Shown here one piece after another: positions 6,490-7,217 of a DNA stretch of 7,217 nucleotides. Origin of the DNA: an uncultured Chlorobiaceae bacterium. Its GTDB lineage: Bacteria; Bacteroidota; Chlorobiia; Chlorobiales; Chlorobiaceae. How positions within the stretch are numbered: the first letter of the stretch is position 1; every line of letters starts with the position of its first letter. The translations under genes were made by a program, and so were the position numbers. The stretch lies in the NCBI GenBank assembly GCA_903838095.1, contig CAILXE010000383.1:1-7217 (forward strand), in the 5' to 3' direction. The notes below the pieces were generated by a model that saw nothing but the letters and a program-made list of their open reading frames with translations, ran no database searches and had not been told where the DNA came from.

Positions 6490-7128
6490 ATGCTGATTAC
6501 GTTTGAAGGAATTGACGGCGCAGGAAAATCTACCCAGATCATACAGCTTGTCAACTTCATGACCAATCAGGGTATGGATGTTATAACCCTGAGGGAACCT
6601 GGTGGCACTGCTTCTGCAGAAAAAATTCGCACGATCCTTCTCGACAACTCTCATAAGATCAGTCCTGTTGGTGAACTGCTCCTTTTTTCAGCAAGCAGGG
6701 CAGAGCTGGTTCAGGATGTTATCGTTCCCGCCCTTGGAGCAGGAAAAACGGTGATTCTGGATAGATTTTTTGATTCTACAACCGCCTATCAAGGTTATGG
6801 GAGAGGAATCGACCTTGAGTTACTCAAGTCAATTATCTCTCTTTCGACCTGCGGCATAATTCCGGATATTACCTTTTATCTTGATATTGACCCGATAGAG
6901 GCGATGAAAAGAAAATTTGCGAAGACCTCTATTCCGCTTGCATTTGAGGATGAGGAGCTCGACCGAATGGAACGTTCTGGCATCGAATTTTATCGAAAGG
7001 TACAGCAAGGATACAGGGAAATAATAAAACAAAACAGCCATCGCCTTGTCGTTCTCAACGCGATGGACCCAGTCAGCGATATCCACCACCAAATCATAAC
7101 CGTTCTGAAAGATCGATTTCCAATATGA
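6490..7128 (+). CDS. tmk: Thymidylate kinase
   Basis: Tmk phosphorylates dTMP to dTDP with ATP in the cytoplasm, an essential step to dTTP. The 212-residue protein has the P-loop [10 protein letters not shown] at 6-15, the dTMP-binding REPGGT at 35-40, the DR motif with nucleotide loop [12 protein letters not shown] at 91-102, and LDRME at 157-161. The P-loop has no basic residue at its variable positions, while Lys140, Arg141, Lys142 and Lys145 cluster in the lid, as in the E. coli-like (type II) enzymes. The ATG is the first usable start because an in-frame TGA lies at 6487-6489. An ATG four bases earlier is out of frame. No Shine-Dalgarno is visible. The gene follows the dehydrogenase by 48 bp and is complete. 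Confidence 0.97.
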   Translation: MLITFEGIDGAGKSTQIIQLVNFMTNQGMDVITLREPGGTASAEKIRTILLDNSHKISPVGELLLFSASRAELVQDVIVPALGAGKTVILDRFFDSTTAYQGYGRGIDLELLKSIISLSTCGIIPDITFYLDIDPIEAMKRKFAKTSIPLAFEDEELDRMERSGIEFYRKVQQGYREIIKQNSHRLVVLNAMDPVSDIHHQIITVLKDRFPI

Positions 7129-7217
7129 ATGATGGAGTCGGTGGAACACTTTGTAACCATAGAGAAAAAGAGCATAAAATAATTTGTTACTTTGTTAAAG
7201 TTTTCTAACTGTTTTTG

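Noticed and set aside
7189..7205. Stem-loop ACTTT-GTT-AAAGT followed by TTTC as the terminator after tmk
   Set aside because: The stem is five pairs with only one G-C, too weak for a credible intrinsic terminator, and the T-run is short.

Overview
The window looks like ordinary chromosomal DNA of a green sulfur bacterium (Chlorobiaceae). The main argument is the minus-strand gene at 2884-3876. Its product has the hallmarks of BciA, the NADPH-dependent divinyl chlorophyllide 8-vinyl reductase, including the conserved LEFQRAKLKFE block shared with plant DVR. It sits next to the late cobalamin genes cobT and cobS, and green sulfur bacteria need both pigments and B12 in quantity. The genus and species cannot be fixed from the sequence alone.

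Layout. Positions 1-309 hold no convincing gene but end in a very good sigma70-type promoter (TTGACG, 17 bp, TATAAT). That promoter reads into a PPP-family metallophosphatase (310-1011, +, GTG start). The phosphatase converges on a minus-strand block transcribed in the order bciA (3876-2884), cobT (2825-1758), cobS (1758-1006). The two convergent genes overlap by six bases, and the overlap (CTATAG) gives each protein its last Leu codon and stop. cobT and cobS overlap by one base (TGATG). A 58-bp gap separates bciA from cobT and contains a promoter-like pair placed so that the cobT message could be leaderless. A 367-bp intergenic region (3877-4243) holds candidate divergent promoters for bciA and for the plus-strand genes, plus a possible 37-codon upstream ORF.

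The right half is a plus-strand run: an APC/CAT-type amino acid permease (4244-5731), a classical short-chain dehydrogenase (5743-6441) and thymidylate kinase tmk (6490-7128). Close spacing of the first two suggests cotranscription; tmk follows after 48 bp. The last 89 bases carry no confident feature.

Functionally, cobT and cobS make and attach the lower-ligand nucleotide of cobalamin, and bciA sets the C8 side chain of the chlorophylls. The link is plausible because B12-dependent radical-SAM enzymes act in bacteriochlorophyll synthesis, but it is inferred from gene order. I see no mobile element, CRISPR array, tRNA, rRNA or recognisable B12 riboswitch, and nothing that amounts to an undescribed system. 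The most useful observations are about gene architecture: the shared palindromic stop, the possible leaderless cobT and the small ORF upstream of the permease.
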